Shown piece by piece: positions 1 to 9,706 of a stretch of DNA of 64,000 nt. The stretch lies in contig NC_084720.1 in the NCBI RefSeq assembly GCF_033807575.1, forward strand, positions 18,483,570 to 18,547,569. Direction: 5' to 3'. The translations under genes were made by a program, and so were the position numbers. This DNA is from Cydia pomonella (lineage: Eukaryota; Arthropoda; Insecta; Lepidoptera; Tortricidae). Position 1 is the stretch's first letter. Each line of letters opens with the position of its first letter. The notes beneath the pieces are model-generated. The model saw only the letters and a list, made by a program, of their open reading frames with translations, was not told the DNA's origin and did not search any database.

Positions 1-1
1 T

Positions 2-3000
2 AACGGTTTAAGTCTGATGCGGGCTCCCGTATCTGGTGCAATTCAGTTGGAAATAGGCGTGAATAACGAAACAGTATTCAGTATTGAAGCTCTCACTTTG
101 GATACTATATGCGGTCCGATGCCTAACGCCAAACTTAACAGGACTCACTGGACTCATGTGCAAAATTTGAAACTAGCCGACCCTAAATGTGACTTGCCTG
201 GAGACGTCGATGTTCTGTTGGGCGCAGAGGTCTTCCCCTTACTTCTAACCCCAGGAAGTATTGATGGAGGAGAATTTCAGCCACCTGCTCTTAATACAAT
301 ATTTGGATGGATTTTGATGGGTCGTACTAAGATTACCGGAGCAGCTGAAATGAATTCATTTCTTGTCACAGAAGGAAAGCAGCTCCATTCACAAGTAGAA
401 CGGTTTTGGGAGCTTGACTCCGTACCTCAAGCTATTCCAAAGCCTACATGCGAAGAACTACAATGTGAGCAACAGTACACTGAAACGTTATCTCGTGATC
501 CCACCGGGAGATATATCGTCACCTTGCCTTTTAAAGAAAATGCCAAGGATCTCTACTTTCCCGGCTCGAGGGAATCGGCGCTTAGACGATTCCACTCGCT
601 AGAGCGAAAACTTTCAAATAACCGTGAACTTCATGCACAATATTCCGAGTTTATGGCAGATTATTTGAAAAGCGGTCACATGAGCCTAGTTCCCATTAAC
701 GAATTGTCCCAGGGTAGGTATTATGTACCACATCATTGTATTTTACGCCCCGACAGCGTCACAACAAAGCTGCGGGTCGTTTTTGACGCGTCTGCAAAGG
801 ACGCGCGCGGTATTTCTCTTAACGAAATGTTACTAATAGGTCCGAAACTGCAAACGAACATTCTTGACATATTATGCCGATTTCGTATCAATCCAATTGT
901 CTTCACCGCTGATATGCGGCAAATGTATCGTCAGCTACTAATAGATGAACATGATCGTGATTACCAACGAATATTTTGGCGCTTTCACCAGTCCGAACCC
1001 ATACAAGAATACCGTTTGAATACTGTCACATACGGTGTAAGCTCAGCGCCCTTCCTTGCTTGTCGTACAATAAAACAGTTGGCCCATGACGAAGGAGATG
1101 AGTTTCCGTTAGCTAAGTCAGTCTTACAACATAATTTATACGTCGACGACATTGTCAGCGGTTCTCCTTCTTTCGAGGAAGCAAAAGAAACTATAAGTCA
1201 AGTTATAACCTTATTGAAGAGAGGCCAATTCGAACTTCGAAAATGGGCCAGCAATCATCCTGAATTATTAGCCGAATTACCAGCTGAACATTGTTTGACA
1301 GATTTTGTCTCTTTGGACTATGATCAAAGTCACAATCTTAAGGTACTAGGTTTAAAGTGGAACCCTGTCAAAGACGTATTCACTTTCGAAGTGAATTCGT
1401 TAAACCGTATCTGTACTAAACGCACTATTCTTAGTGAATTAGCTCGTATATTCGACCCTATGGGATTCTTATGTCCTTTAACTCTCCTTGCTAAGTGCTT
1501 TATTCAGCGATTGTGGATTGCATGTGTAGGCTGGGACCAAACCCCTCCTGATGAAATTGTTGAACAATGGAAACGGTTTTCTGATCAATTATCATCACTG
1601 CAACTCGTAGAGATACCTCGTTGTTTATCCATCGAGAATATGACAAATTTTCAGATACACGGTTTTTCAGATAGCTCAGAGGCTGGATACGGAGCTGTGG
1701 TCTATCTAAGTGCCACCGATGTCTATAATAGGGTACATACCTACTTACTCTTGGCCAAAAGTCGTGTCTGTCCAATCAAACGCGTTTCTCTCGCACGTCT
1801 AGAACTATGCGCAGCGGTATTACTCGCAGATCTTCTTAAATACGTAAAAGAAATTTATTCGTCAGTACTACCCAACTTCAAAATTTTTGCTTGGTCAGAC
1901 TCTACCGTTGCACTTTCATGGATAAAGGCGCCATCACACCGTTGGAAGACATTTGTTGCCAATAGAGTCAGTCATATTCAGGAGTCGATTCCCGACGCGA
2001 GTTGGAACCACGTACCATCGGCAGACAATCCCGCTGATATAGCTTCTCGCGGCTTGTTTCCAGTGGATTTGTTGCACAGTTCCCTATGGTGGGCGGGACC
2101 GGAGTGGCTTAGGCAGCCATCTGAAACATGGCCTTCACTTGACGCGTCTACGTGTGATATTTCCGATCGCGACAATTCCGACATTATAGCGGAAGAACGC
2201 ACACACGCATTCATCGTCCAACACGATACGCACTTTCTTGACGATTTACTAGAAAAATACTCTTCGATAAGAAAGGTGCAGAGGATTATAGCTTATTGTC
2301 AGCGGTTTATAAGAAACCTACGTAACAAGCAAGCGCGTTGTCAGACCAGTTACCTTAATCTCAATGAAATTCACAACGCCCTGAGGCCTATCGTTAAACA
2401 CGTACAATCGCAACATTTTCATAATGAAATTATTCGTATACAAACTAAAAAGCCTCTTTCAAAATCTATGCGCAAATTAAATCCGTTCATAGATAAACAT
2501 GGTATCCTCAGGGTGGGCGGACGTTTATCAAGATCTGGGCTTGAGTTCGATCATAAACACCCTGCTTTACTTCCACGTAAAGACACTTTAACTTATCGTA
2601 TTATTGAGGCTTTCCACCGTGAAAACTGTCATCCAGGCACGAACACGCTGCATTATCTTTTAACACAGCAGTTTTGGATCTTGTCTCCCATACGCGCGAT
2701 TCGGCACTGTATATCGAAATGTATCAGGTGTTATCGCCTAAATCCGGTTCCCCTTGAACCTTTCATGAGTGATCTACCGGCAACTCGCGTAAATCAAGCC
2801 AAGCCCTTTTCAATAGTTGGCGTCGACTTTGGGGGGCCATTTCGCATACGTTTAGGTTCATATAGAGGTGCTAAAATAGGGAAAGCATACTTGTGTCTGT
2901 TTGTGTGCTTCACGACAAAGGCTGTACATCTCGAAGCCGTATCCGACTTATCATCTGAAGCTTTCATTGCAGCGCTTCGAAGATTCGTGGGCCGCAGAGG

Positions 3001-3694
3001 CCGAGTGAGTGTTATTCATTCGGATTGTGGAACCAATTTCATAGGCGCAAATAATGTGCTCAATAGTTATATGAGATCAGCTGCCAGCGCAGAAAATATG
3101 GAGTTTCGATTTAATCCACCATCAAGTCCTCACTTCGGAGGAGTTTGGGAAATTCAAATAAAAGCGGCAAAATCTCTCTTGTATCGTATTGTCGGAGATC
3201 AAACTCTTACTTTCGAAGAGCTAACCACGTTATTCGTTCAGATTGAATCTGCGCTTAATTCTCGGCCGCTATGCCCCGTGAGCTCTGACCCAAACGACCC
3301 AAACGCATTGACCCCAGGTCACTTTCTAACGCTTGAACCGCTTACTGCAGTACCCGACGAAGATCACACTTTCATAAAACTCAATCGTCTGGGTCGATGG
3401 CAATTAATTCAACGATTTCAACAAGACTTTTGGAAGCGTTGGAAATCTGAATATTTACAATCGCTGACTAAACGTGCAAAATGGACTTCTCATTGCCAAC
3501 CTTTAGATGTTAACTCGGTTGTAATCATCAAAACTGAGAATACAATGCCGTTACACTGGCCTCTCGCCCGCGTAGTAGAACTGCATCCTGGGCCGGACGG
3601 AGTTGTACGCTTAGCAACAATCCGAACTGCTAATGGAAACCTTCTTAAGCGACCATTAGCTAAATTATGTCCACTTCCTAACCAAGTTGACTAA
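2..3694 (+). CDS. pol: BEL/Pao LTR retrotransposon pol polyprotein, 5' end outside window
   Basis: This frame is open from the window edge to a stop at 3692-3694 and covers at least 1225 codons without a break. Residues are numbered from the Met at position 17. The end of the retropepsin-like domain is seen at about 64-75 (DVLLGAEVF). The reverse transcriptase follows (LRVVFDAS near 254; catalytic YVDD at 375-378). RNase H carries D552, E596, D628 and D670/D674. The integrase zinc finger uses H867, H872, C902 and C905. The integrase core has the D937, D1003, E1045 triad. A C-terminal DUF5641-type region (WKRWKSEYLQSL) ends the protein. The domain order PR-RT-RH-IN is that of BEL/Pao elements. 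Gag and the 5' LTR must lie upstream. The lack of frameshifts and stops suggests a young copy. It makes the enzymes for copying and inserting the element and is not a host gene. Confidence 0.95.
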   Translation, partial: NGLSLMRAPVSGAIQLEIGVNNETVFSIEALTLDTICGPMPNAKLNRTHWTHVQNLKLADPKCDLPGDVDVLLGAEVFPLLLTPGSIDGGEFQPPALNTIFGWILMGRTKITGAAEMNSFLVTEGKQLHSQVERFWELDSVPQAIPKPTCEELQCEQQYTETLSRDPTGRYIVTLPFKENAKDLYFPGSRESALRRFHSLERKLSNNRELHAQYSEFMADYLKSGHMSLVPINELSQGRYYVPHHCILRPDSVTTKLRVVFDASAKDARGISLNEMLLIGPKLQTNILDILCRFRINPIVFTADMRQMYRQLLIDEHDRDYQRIFWRFHQSEPIQEYRLNTVTYGVSSAPFLACRTIKQLAHDEGDEFPLAKSVLQHNLYVDDIVSGSPSFEEAKETISQVITLLKRGQFELRKWASNHPELLAELPAEHCLTDFVSLDYDQSHNLKVLGLKWNPVKDVFTFEVNSLNRICTKRTILSELARIFDPMGFLCPLTLLAKCFIQRLWIACVGWDQTPPDEIVEQWKRFSDQLSSLQLVEIPRCLSIENMTNFQIHGFSDSSEAGYGAVVYLSATDVYNRVHTYLLLAKSRVCPIKRVSLARLELCAAVLLADLLKYVKEIYSSVLPNFKIFAWSDSTVALSWIKAPSHRWKTFVANRVSHIQESIPDASWNHVPSADNPADIASRGLFPVDLLHSSLWWAGPEWLRQPSETWPSLDASTCDISDRDNSDIIAEERTHAFIVQHDTHFLDDLLEKYSSIRKVQRIIAYCQRFIRNLRNKQARCQTSYLNLNEIHNALRPIVKHVQSQHFHNEIIRIQTKKPLSKSMRKLNPFIDKHGILRVGGRLSRSGLEFDHKHPALLPRKDTLTYRIIEAFHRENCHPGTNTLHYLLTQQFWILSPIRAIRHCISKCIRCYRLNPVPLEPFMSDLPATRVNQAKPFSIVGVDFGGPFRIRLGSYRGAKIGKAYLCLFVCFTTKAVHLEAVSDLSSEAFIAALRRFVGRRGRVSVIHSDCGTNFIGANNVLNSYMRSAASAENMEFRFNPPSSPHFGGVWEIQIKAAKSLLYRIVGDQTLTFEELTTLFVQIESALNSRPLCPVSSDPNDPNALTPGHFLTLEPLTAVPDEDHTFIKLNRLGRWQLIQRFQQDFWKRWKSEYLQSLTKRAKWTSHCQPLDVNSVVIIKTENTMPLHWPLARVVELHPGPDGVVRLATIRTANGNLLKRPLAKLCPLPNQVD

Positions 3695-3835
3695 TTAGTA
3701 ACGTAATAATAGGTAGGTTATAGTTATAACAATTAAAGTAGTTCATAAAATTTATGTTTAAGTTTGTTCATACACATTTTTAGCTTAAAATTAAGGTGTA
3801 TTAAAATACAAAATATTGTATTTTGGTGGGCGGAA
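3695..3835 (+). other. BEL/Pao 3' untranslated region and polypurine tract
   Basis: An A+T-rich stretch joins the pol stop codon to the LTR. The G-rich run GGTGGGCGGAA directly before the LTR is in the right place to be the polypurine tract that primes plus-strand synthesis. This is inferred from position and composition. Confidence 0.6.
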
Positions 3836-4557
3836 TGTTCACGTTTTAAATATAAGTAATTTCAAACTTTCGCGCCATCAGTACATTCACGATGCTTTCC
3901 GATTGGATAGCGCAGACAGTTCGTCTGCGTCTGCGGCCGCTTAGAAAGAGATGCAAGATCAACCCGCATCCAGTGCGCGAGCGAGACAAATCACACGGAA
4001 GTTCAGTCTTCTCGATGACTCCATTTTGAAATCTCAACGTGTTCGCATCAAAATTGCATATCTCTAAACGTATATTCTAATGGAATGTCCAAATTTGAGA
4101 TACTCAGTGTTCCATAGTGCTTATTCCCGCCGGCCGGCATACAAAACTTTCAAAACCTGTGTAAAAAACGTGAAGGAAGACGCTGCAGTTCGCCTTGACC
4201 GCGTGGACTCCAAAATTCCAGCTTCCATCATCAGCTCTCAGGTTAGTGGCTGCAGTTTATATCCTTTTCGGTTTGAGCATCGTATTTAAAGTGTACGTCG
4301 CGCAGTTCAATTTTTTTTTGTTCATTTTCAAATTACCCAATTGTAGCAAATCAACCAACAACCTCGAAAAGGCTACAACGTAACCATATCGAAAATTTAA
4401 AGGGCATATATACTGTACAACGTTGTTCATTACAAGTGCGAAAAGGTAATCCGTTTTTTTCCTACTTTTCGTACTTGTATCATAATATACTATTCAACCA
4501 ATTCACTATTCTCGATCTCGACAACCCTACGCCCCAGTCCGGTATTTAACCGGAACA
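3836..4557 (+). repeat. 3' LTR of the BEL/Pao element
   Basis: The segment begins TGTTCACG and ends CCGGAACA, so its ends are short inverted repeats of the TGTT...AACA type expected of an LTR. It starts immediately after the G-rich tract downstream of pol. Its length would be 722 bp. The partner 5' LTR is outside the window, so identity between the two LTRs and the target duplication cannot be checked. The five bases after it (CATCC) are the candidate right-hand target duplication. Part of it (4408-4491) resembles a dispersed foldback repeat. Confidence 0.75.
4408..4491. repeat. foldback-repeat relic inside the BEL LTR
   Basis: This stretch carries both arms of the foldback family seen at 21552, 30693 and 47971: 'ACAACGTTG', 'AAGTGCGAAAAGGTAAT' and, in opposite orientation, 'CTACTTTTCGTACTTGTAT'. 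The central part of the foldback is missing. It may be an old insertion fixed in the LTR, or the foldback may derive from such LTRs. Confidence 0.5.
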
Positions 4558-5149
4558 CATCCCGTGAATGTTACTGTCGGATAGAATTAAACCTGCCCAA
4601 CTATCCTATCTATAATGACATCTCTTTCTCAAAACGCCTTCATTCCCGCGTGCGAGTGAGATGGCGATTTGAGTTTTTTTGTGCATTCGTAGCTTTGTTT
4701 GTCCAGTTATAGATAAGGACTTGAAATGATTTTAAGTTTTTTTTTTTTTTTTTTTTTTTTTAAATACACAGAATAATTCTTTTTACATATTTTTTCGCCA
4801 AACTGCTTGACAGTTTGTTGGCGAACGGTAGCACTCAACATTCTTCCTTAATCTACTGTGTAAGGTACTAACAGCAACACACTTACCTGACCAGTCCCTG
4901 GGCCTTATCTAATCGCAACAAGGTTCAAAACTGGTCAGAGAACTGTGACACTGATGAAATATTTGTATCAGAGAAAATACTCAACATACAATCTTATATC
5001 TAGTACTATACTATATTATAATATAACGTGAGAATGTTTGTAGTTGAATCTCAAAAGTTACCTGGAGTTTACCGGATAGTGCCTTTGAAACGAATACAAA
5101 ATTACAAACCACTGAGATGCTCGGAGCAGCTAGAAATTACTCTTTCATG
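4558..5149. other. no gene seen
   Basis: This spacer holds a long T tract near 4738-4761 and a bulged hairpin at about 4793-4824 (TTCGCCAAACTG and its near-complement). The T tract could be the tail of a minus-strand retroposon, but no body was recognised. Confidence 0.5.
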
Positions 5150-5214
5150 TTGATACAAACTTTTCTCGCTGACTGTAAGTATGTACTTTTCGAGTGAGTG
5201 AGTGATCTGTCGAT

Positions 5215-5458
5215 ACCCCCCGTCAGGGGGGTATGAGGGGCCGCTACCGCCTCACGGCTGCGGCGGCTGTCGCGGGTCGCTTCCCCACCGACTGGTGGGG
5301 TGGTCATATGGCCGTCATTTTGGGGACGGTGTGGGTAGCTGGTGTAGGCCAGCTCTTCGCTACTGATCGTTATCCAACCCCACGGCCCCTAACCTGGTGA
5401 TACCGTTTGAGCGGGGCCAGGTTATGGAGCCGCGGTGAAGGCGACCGGCAGCTTAGCT
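5215..5458 (+). repeat. GC-rich dispersed repeat, shared with 60475-60660
   Basis: The last ~120 bp (CCAACCCCACGGCCCC, GGTGATACCGTTTGAGCG, GGGGCCAGGTTATGG) match 60548-60660 closely. Its GC content is much higher than its neighbours. It could be the 5' part of a LINE. No protein match was recognised in either strand. Confidence 0.45.
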
Positions 5459-5497
5459 GTACTTTTCTTTCAACGATACCTGTTGTTTTATGCCGAT

Positions 5498-5650
5498 GTA
5501 CACACTCGTCGAAAGCCTCTCGCCGAGAGTCTCGGCGCCGTTCCGATCCAATCAGAGAAGTGCAAGACGAGACGATGAAGAGAGAGACAAGAAGCCGCAT
5601 TATGGACACACGTTCTCGGCATTTCCGGGGGTGTCTCGACGAGTGTGTAC
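5498..5650. mobile_element. MITE with 15-bp perfect terminal inverted repeats
   Basis: The ends GTACACACTCGTCGA and TCGACGAGTGTGTAC are exact reverse complements 153 bp apart. The interior has no transposase. It sits inside the interrupted repeat at 5150-5895. No clear target duplication was found, so the superfamily is open. Confidence 0.5.
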
Positions 5651-6139
5651 TAATACTCATCGAGAAAATTATAACAAACCAAAACACAATTAAGTTGCGT
5701 TGTTTTTTCAATGAGTTCCTATGGCCCCGTTCTGTGTCCATCATTAGGGAGCGTAGCCAAGATGCCAATCGTTTGCGCTACGACAACGTAACGCTATCTG
5801 TCGCTCTATCGCACTCATATGGAAGAGTAACTCCATAATCTTGCATTGTCACCCAACTGACATATGTATGTGAAGTTTCACTTCAATCGAATCGCAAAGA
5901 GCGCATACGAATCAAGCATATCTTTAACACACAAAAAGATAAAGAAATGAAGGGTCAGTTCCGGCAAAGCCCGATGTCCTTTTAGAAGGACAAATTTTAA
6001 TCGAATTTTCAACTATAATGGAACAAAAGAAGGTGCTAAAATTGAAAACTGCAAAAATGACTGTGGGACTAAGGAGCTTATAGTATATATTATACATAAT
6101 TATGTACGACACTGGTAAGAGATGACGGGTGACAGAAAT

Positions 6140-6219
6140 ATATGGAAGAAAAAGACATGCTGCGCCGACCCCAAATGAATGGGATAAGGGCAAGCGAATG
6201 ATGATGATGATGATGATGT
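6140..6219 (+). mobile_element. RTE-type LINE 3' terminus with (ATG)n tail
   Basis: The stretch encodes a short run ending in the APTPNEW-like residues seen at the end of RTE ORFs, followed by a GATGATGATG tail. The same 'CCGACCCCAAAT' ending occurs in the longer RTE copy at 9707-10336. Confidence 0.55.
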
Positions 6220-6700
6220 ACGACACTGGTAAGAGTCAATGTCGAGTCTCGACTTAGTCCTAAAGGTTATATTCGGATGAAGACTGCAGCAGGATTGTAG
6301 TGAACGGACGCCCGGCCGGAAACAGGCAGGCTGTCGATCACGTGTCGCGCGAAAAGTAACGCTGCAGCAGGGTTATTTTTCCATCGTAACTGCTGCAGTG
6401 TTGACGCGGACGAAATTACTGTCAATAGGTACTCTTAATATAAGTGTCGGATGAAACGTTCTTCAAATCTTCACAGATCTACAATGGTATTCACTCCGTG
6501 CATGACGATGACGCCGCCCCATTCAATTGGGTTTGGGACATACCCCTACTTTTAATTTGAAAGTTGGCAGAGATGTTGTCCCACAAAAGTTCACATTTTC
6601 ACCAAGTCGTGCGCCGCTTGTATTTCTCCCACCATCAACTTCGCATAGACTCAATAAAAATGCCTGTCAAATGACATGATGTCAAGTGTTATTGTTATCA
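6220..6700. other. no gene; CTGCAG-rich spacer
   Basis: The segment 6280-6400 has several CTGCAGCAG and GCAGTGTT motifs similar in flavour to those at 59600-60115, but I could not align them into a defined element. No coding frame was recognised. Confidence 0.4.
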
Positions 6701-6891
6701 GTACCCCTAGTGTAAATTTGATCGACATCATAACGTGACGAACGCGTTTGCGTTAAGTCTCATTTTGTATAGGATTTTGAGTTACCGAAACGTCCCGCTT
6801 GGCGCGCTCATTCTAAATCCAATACAAAATGAGACTAAACGCAAACGCGTACGTCACGTTTCAAAATCGAATTTATTTACACTAGGGGTAC
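6701..6891. mobile_element. foldback MITE, CCCCTAGTGTAAAT family, copy 1
   Basis: The left end GTACCCCTAGTGTAAAT is the reverse complement of the right end, and the arms stay similar for about 80 bp (GCGTTTGCGTTAAGTCTCAT on the left arm). Nearly all of the 191-bp element can fold into one hairpin. Other copies are at 31685-31791 and 62027-62210. Confidence 0.75.
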
Positions 6892-7238
6892 TGAAATATG
6901 TGATTACGTAAATTATTTGTTGTTGTAGCAGTACCTAGATCTATGCGTTTATTCGGAATTTCAGAAAATGTCATCTTAAGTTGACATATCAACTTAAAAC
7001 CTAAACAAAACTAGCTCGAAATGCAATCTCAGCCCGTCAATGGAGCGGCTGTCACGCTCCTAGTAAATGCCGTTCAATTGTTCGCCATTTTTGCATGTAG
7101 AACAAAATTTCCCGCCGTTTTGCGATGCTGGAGGTGACGGGGTTTAGCTGGGGTGCGCATGGTTTGTGTGTTTCTTGAATTGTCTTTTGGGAGTAAGAAA
7201 GTTGGCATAACTTTATTGCCAGTCAAATCTTAAGGTAA
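6892..7238. other. no gene seen
   Basis: No recognisable frame or repeat was found in this spacer. A stop codon in the frame of the following DUF4780-like fragment lies at 7236-7238. Confidence 0.4.
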
Positions 7239-7541
7239 CTTTCGGATGGCAACTGCAGCTGCATTACTGTTGCGACTAGTGATTCTCTAAAACCATGGCC
7301 GGCAGCCAACGTCGGGGTCATCACTGAAAATGAGCTTCCCAAGACGAACATAGGGATGGTGTTCATTCCAGAGTCCAAGGTAAAGCAGTCGCTATCTCTA
7401 CTCTATGCACAGAACCAGGGGCTGTACACAGAGTACTGGAAGATTCTCCACACCAAAGTTGAGAAAAGTGGGGTTATGGTAACCCTATTTCTAGACGACT
7501 TGTCGGTGGAGAATCTACAGAAAAAGGGCCTAAAGGCAAAC
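7239..7541 (+). pseudogene. DUF4780-like protein fragment
   Basis: The frame from 7239 reads SDSLKPWPAANVGV, then ENELPKTNIGMVFIP, then LLYAQNQGLYTEYWKILH and LFLDDLSVENL. This pattern (a proline-rich strand, a QNPGLxTxxW-like helix, a [DE]xxSVExL motif) is what I know of DUF4780 domains, which are abundant in insect genomes in transposon-associated proteins of unknown function. There is no start codon in context upstream, and the similarity stops near 7541, where a LINE 3' region takes over in the same open frame. It is best read as a truncated, non-functional copy. The domain match is from memory and needs a profile search. Confidence 0.5.
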
Positions 7542-7542
7542 T

Positions 7543-7776
7543 TAAGTATGTTCGTCATGTTTGTTTTATGTTTCTTTCATTTTGTCTGTTACCTTCCGTG
7601 TTTATTTCGCACTCGATGGTCTCATCGGAAGATCAGCGCTGGAAGTCGCCAGCAACATGCTGAGATGAGGCCATTTCGTGACACTTTACTCTCACTATGT
7701 TCTCTTTTATGTATGTCTATTACTGTTTGTGTGTTTATGAATAAAACAAATTATATTCTTCTATTCTATTCTATTA
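7543..7776 (+). mobile_element. LINE 3' end with (TTCTA)n tail
   Basis: The segment has the features of a jockey-like LINE 3' region: a short terminal stretch with 'GAAGATCAGCGCTGGAAG' and 'TGAGATGAGGCCATTTCG', an AATAAA signal at about 7740, and a TTCTATTCTATTCTATT tail. The tail is interrupted by the SINE at 7777 and resumes at 8091. Confidence 0.65.
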
Positions 7777-8090
7777 AAGCGGTGGTGGCCGAGTAGATAT
7801 GACGTCCGACTTTCAATCCGGAGGTCGTGGGTTCAAATCCTGGCTCGTACCAATGAGTTTTTCGGAACTTATGTACGAAATATCATCTGATATTTACCAC
7901 TAGCTTTTCGGTGAAGGAAAACATCGTGAGGAAACCTGCATACATCTGCGAAGAAGTTCAAAGGTGTATGTGAAGTTCCCAATCCGCATTGGGCTAGCGT
8001 GGGGACTATAGCCCGAGCCCTCTCGCGCATGAGAGGAGGCCTGTGCCCAGCAGTGGGACGTATATAGGCTAAATTATTATTATTATTATT
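7777..8090 (+). mobile_element. tRNA-derived SINE with LINE-like 3' end
   Basis: The head has an A-box-like TGGCCGAGTAGATATG and a B box GGTTCAAATCC at 7830-7840, the two internal promoter elements of RNA polymerase III. A body follows that is shared with the SINEs at 20660, 49975 and 56404 (AACTTATGTACGAAATATCA, CTTTTCGGTGAAGGAAAACA). The 3' part differs from those and ends GAGGCCTGTGCCCAGCAGTG followed by an (ATT)n tail. That ending resembles the terminal codons of the LINE at 52870-53337. It lies inside the (TTCTA)n tail of the LINE at 7543. Confidence 0.8.
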
Positions 8091-9060
8091 ATTCTATTCT
8101 ATAACTAACAGCAACTACCGAACAACGTCATGCTCTACGAACACTATTTTAACATTGGTGAAATCATCATAGATGGAAGCCACTTTTTAAAAGTAGTATC
8201 TTTCCAAATATATTCTAGGTATTTCTAGTCAAAGTTTGGTTCTTAAGTAAGAAGCTTTATACAAACACACTCAAAGCAGACTACATTCTAAAGAAATCCT
8301 CTACAAAATCCTATTTACTATATTACATTTAGGCATTGAAAACCCAAGCAAAGCTAGTCTTACAAAATTCAATGTTTATTTAATAAGAGTCCCGAGTTGT
8401 CCTCGAAGCGTGGTCGCCTTACAATCGCCGACGAATAGTTTCGCGGCTGTCAGGCGGCTTTGAAAGGGATTTATTATTTTTATTATCGTTCGCAATGCGT
8501 TCTTTGCCATCTCAGATATAACCGACATATCTTGAGCTCCCTTTAGCTGTAAAACTCATATACGACACGGATTATCTTATAGTGTTTTTTTAAATACATC
8601 CAGTTTAAGAAGACCCGTGGACCATATGATGTTTGTAAGAAAATAGAGCGCTGTATCTTGTGGAGGTTTATACAGCTTACGGACGAAAAGGGAATTAGGT
8701 ATGAAAAGATTATTAAACCTATTTTGACAATCCGTCTTTTGTGTTATTCGGTAAATGAAAGCTTCGGATGGGAGTTTCTTTTGACACGAGCTCTGTTAGA
8801 GATAAGCTGTTTTTGTGGTGTTATTTTTGTGTAGAGTTTAGATTAACTTTCGTCGAATATGTAGGTATGCTAACTACGTTATACCTCGAGGCTCATTCAT
8901 ACTTGGGCACCGTGGGGCTTTAAATTGCAGGGTTCGATTTTACTCGCTAAATCGAGTTATTTTTACTATGGGACTAACCACGAAATCACGATTTGTTTGG
9001 ATTTTCCATAGAAAACATCGACATCTGGCCAGACAAATGTATGAAAAAGCCAAAAAAAAA
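8091..9060. other. no gene; one MITE fragment near 8930-9060
   Basis: Most of this stretch is unassigned A+T-rich DNA. The end (8945-9055) has 'TTTTTACTATGGGACTAACC' and a 'TGATTTCGGGGTTG' in opposite sense, which resemble the arms of the MITE at 11681-11898. It is probably a decayed copy. Confidence 0.45.
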
Positions 9061-9502
9061 AATTGATTTCGGGGTTGCTGTCATATGAATAGTAGTTCAA
9101 TGTAGAGAGTAGAATCGTTCCCTGCATTTAAAGCCCGATGATGGGAGACACCCTGTACAATACAATATTTTGGAAAATTTTAAATAAGAATATTTAATTA
9201 TTGACCTGCACTGATGTACAATCAACGTCCAAGATTTCATATTTCGCCTTATTACAAAGGAGTACGATGGAAAAGTGAAATATATCTTTGACGCCAACTG
9301 TACCTGGGTCGTTCTCCAGAAATCTCATTCCCCTGGCTATATTCACGAATTGCCAGGAGAAAGACCCACTTAGAAGATGTGATGGCAGTAATGCGGCAGT
9401 GAACGTCACGAATGTCACCCACCGGGTCGGCGACTCATTTGTTTATTTCTTTTTGCAACTCTTGAGTTGCAGGCGTCCATAGGCTTAATAATACTAATTA
9501 AT
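9061..9502. other. no recognised gene
   Basis: An ACACCCTGTA motif at about 9150 looks like a mariner-type terminus without a partner. Short frames on both strands at 9194-9482 match nothing I know. Confidence 0.35.
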
Positions 9503-9706
9503 GATGCAGAAGGCGGTAATCTTGGACACGGCGCGGATAGTCCGGCGGTTCCTCTCTCTGCGGCCCTGACTACCGGCAGCTTGGGCCCTGCCCCGTTAGG
9601 TTTTTTATAATGTGTTTATATATTTTTGTATTGTTCGATAAGTGTTTTTTATTTTACTTTTTTATTCATATTGTAAAAACAAAAAGTAAACATATTGTAA
9701 AAAAAA
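9503..9706 (+). mobile_element. R4/Dong-like LINE, short 3' terminal copy
   Basis: The sequence from ATGCAGAAGGCGGTAATC onward matches 29317 onward, the last codons and 3' UTR of the RLE-type element at 28371-29620. It is preceded by TAATAATACTAAT, a short TAA-rich site like that of the larger copy. An 18-19-bp piece of the 3' UTR is missing near 9595. Confidence 0.75.

Larger units (their letters stand above)
5150..5895 (+). repeat. dispersed ~280-bp repeat (24.1-kb family), split by insertions
   Basis: Pieces match the repeat at 24112-24390 in order: 'TTTTCTCGCTGACTGTA' at about 5162, 'TACTTTTCTTTC' at 5459, and 'CTAATACTCATCGAGA' from about 5650 with its downstream part. Between the pieces lie a GC-rich block (about 5215-5458) and a TIR element (5498-5650). 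The family is noncoding and I do not know its class. Confidence 0.5.

Noticed and set aside
1500..2214. Minus-strand frames of 91 and 78 codons inside pol
   Set aside because: They are shadows of the pol frame and have no motif.
9194..9482. Overlapping frames on both strands with a few conserved-looking residues (NCTWVV, NVTNVTHR)
   Set aside because: No family could be named, and no splice signals or start context support an exon.
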